Assembly: GCF_000613305.1 (NCBI RefSeq)
Contig: NZ_BAIO01000068.1
Span: 1-8,873, forward strand
From: Komagataeibacter kakiaceti JCM 25156
GTDB taxonomy: Bacteria > Pseudomonadota > Alphaproteobacteria > Acetobacterales > Acetobacteraceae
Length of the DNA stretch: 8,873 bases
Direction of reading: 5' to 3'
The position numbers and the translations under genes were made by a program. The notes under the pieces were generated by a model. It was not told the DNA's origin and searched no databases. It saw only the letters and a list, made by a program, of their open reading frames with translations. Below, one piece after another: positions 8,218-8,873 of this stretch (position 1 is the stretch's first letter; the number at the start of each line of letters is the position of its first letter).

Positions 8218-8236
8218 GGGATTATCATGTAATCCC
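8218..8236. repeat. 7-bp perfect inverted repeat downstream of birA
   Basis: The arms are GGGATTA and TAATCCC, with a 5-base centre TCATG. It sits 34 bases after the birA stop. Neither strand has a T-run after it, so it is not a standard intrinsic terminator. It could be a 3'-end stabilising hairpin of the birA message or a binding site for a dimeric regulator; the sequence alone does not decide. Confidence 0.45.
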
Positions 8237-8270
8237 GCGAACTTAAATCTCTTTCCTCGGTCTACCCCGA

Positions 8271-8873
8271 TTATTCTTGCCCCGTGGGGGCCAGCAGCAC
8301 CTCCCCCGTTACGACACGCCGCAGGCCGGATGGCGTTTGCAGCAGCAGGATGCCGTCATCGGCCAGACCATAAAAATGACCATTGAACTGCTGGTTTCCC
8401 GCCTTCACACCAATAGGTGTGCCAACCGGATGCGCGCGTTCGAGCCATGCGGTCCGGATCGCGTCAAATCCACTGGTGGTGTAACGGACCAGCCATGTAT
8501 CCAGTTCCTGCAGCATAATCCGGGCCATTGCGGGCGCTGCCGGAACATCCTGTCCGTAATCGGCCAGACAGGCCAGTTCACGGCCCGCGATCACCGGGGC
8601 CTGTCGCAAATTGACGCCAATCCCGATCACCTGCCAGGCCACGTCCGCCGCGGCCCCGGTCTCGATCAGGATGCCGGCCATCTTGCGGCCCGCCAGCAGC
8701 AGGTCATTGGGCCATTTGAGTTCCAGCGTTTTATCCGTGGGCAGGAAACAGGCCACGGCTTCATACAGCGCCAGCCCGGCAATGAAGGGCCACAGCCCCA
8801 CGGGCACATCCGTGCCCTGCCCCGTCAGCATGATGGACAGGGCCAGATTGCCACCCGGATCGGTCCATTCCCG
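8271..8873 (-). CDS. birA: Biotin--[acetyl-CoA-carboxylase] ligase (C-terminal 200 residues; start beyond window edge)
   Basis: This cytoplasmic enzyme activates biotin with ATP and attaches it to a lysine of biotin carboxyl carrier protein (acetyl-CoA carboxylase) and related enzymes. The frame is open from the window edge (R-E-W-T-D-P-G-G-N-L) to TAA at 8273-8271, so the ATG at 8831 is internal and not the start. Visible motifs, counted from the edge, are the W-x-x-P-x-G-N-L stretch near residues 3-10, the biotin/ATP site KWPNDLL at 53-59 with GRKMAGI at 62-68, and IGIGVNL at 84-90. The small C-terminal SH3-like domain spans about 152-200 (GTPIGV, FYGLADDGILLL). If the protein is the short, non-regulatory type common in alphaproteobacteria, about 40-50 residues are missing; an N-terminal DNA-binding domain cannot be excluded. 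In many alphaproteobacteria birA follows the nuo operon, which would lie beyond the right edge. Confidence 0.95.
   Translation of the reverse strand, partial: REWTDPGGNLALSIMLTGQGTDVPVGLWPFIAGLALYEAVACFLPTDKTLELKWPNDLLLAGRKMAGILIETGAAADVAWQVIGIGVNLRQAPVIAGRELACLADYGQDVPAAPAMARIMLQELDTWLVRYTTSGFDAIRTAWLERAHPVGTPIGVKAGNQQFNGHFYGLADDGILLLQTPSGLRRVVTGEVLLAPTGQE

Larger units (their letters stand above)
7965..8270. other. Intergenic region between birA and rnj; no credible gene
   Basis: About 306 bases separate the birA stop from the rnj start. I read the minus strand in all frames and find only short open stretches without family motifs; in particular no CoaX start (a D-x-G-N-T motif) is seen. 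The stretch is less GC-rich near both ends, as expected of a non-coding spacer. The 9-mer GTAATCCCG occurs twice on the plus strand (8074-8082 and 8229-8237), the second being one arm of the inverted repeat at 8218-8236. A promoter for rnj is likely here; a weak candidate is TTCGAA, a 17-base spacer and TAATAG on the minus strand just before the rnj ribosome site, too poor a match to call. A plus-strand open frame at 8084-8386 runs into birA antisense and is not a credible gene. Confidence 0.55.

Noticed and set aside
8084..8386. Plus-strand open frame in the birA-rnj spacer
   Set aside because: It overlaps the certain birA coding region antisense, and its sequence has no recognisable domain.

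Overview
The window is an ordinary chromosomal housekeeping region of a GC-rich alphaproteobacterium. Gene order and protein style (short ProRS without the editing insertion, a LolC/E hybrid next to LolD, an RNase J) suggest Rhodospirillales, most likely an acetic acid bacterium of the Komagataeibacter/Gluconacetobacter type. The genus is an inference from protein style, not a database match. Every gene I can support is on the minus strand, so genes are read from high to low coordinates.

Reading in the direction of transcription: (1) 8873-8271, the C-terminal 200 residues of a biotin-protein ligase (birA) whose start lies outside the window. (2) 8270-7965, about 306 bases with no credible gene, holding a 7-bp inverted repeat just after birA. 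Related genomes often carry coaX (type III pantothenate kinase) here, and I see no trace of it. (3) 7964-6322, ribonuclease J (rnj), interrupted by a single-base deletion at about 6551 that detaches the last ~76 residues. (4) 6293-6256, a strong intrinsic terminator that ends the rnj unit. (5) 6255-6017, an intergenic stretch that must hold the promoter of the next unit. (6) 6016-1, a tight operon proS - lolC - lolD - dnaE, with a 1-base overlap, an 8-base overlap and a 34-base gap. dnaE runs off the window at its C-terminal end.

The operon joins three jobs: charging tRNA(Pro) (ProS), pulling outer-membrane lipoproteins out of the inner membrane for transfer to LolA (LolCD), and chromosome replication (Pol III alpha). 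RNase J handles mRNA and rRNA maturation and decay, and BirA biotinylates acetyl-CoA carboxylase and similar enzymes. No mobile element, CRISPR array, tRNA, rRNA or phage gene is visible, and I find no previously undescribed system. The most valuable observation is the rnj frameshift: it can be located to one base from the reading frames and it decides whether this strain has an intact RNase J.
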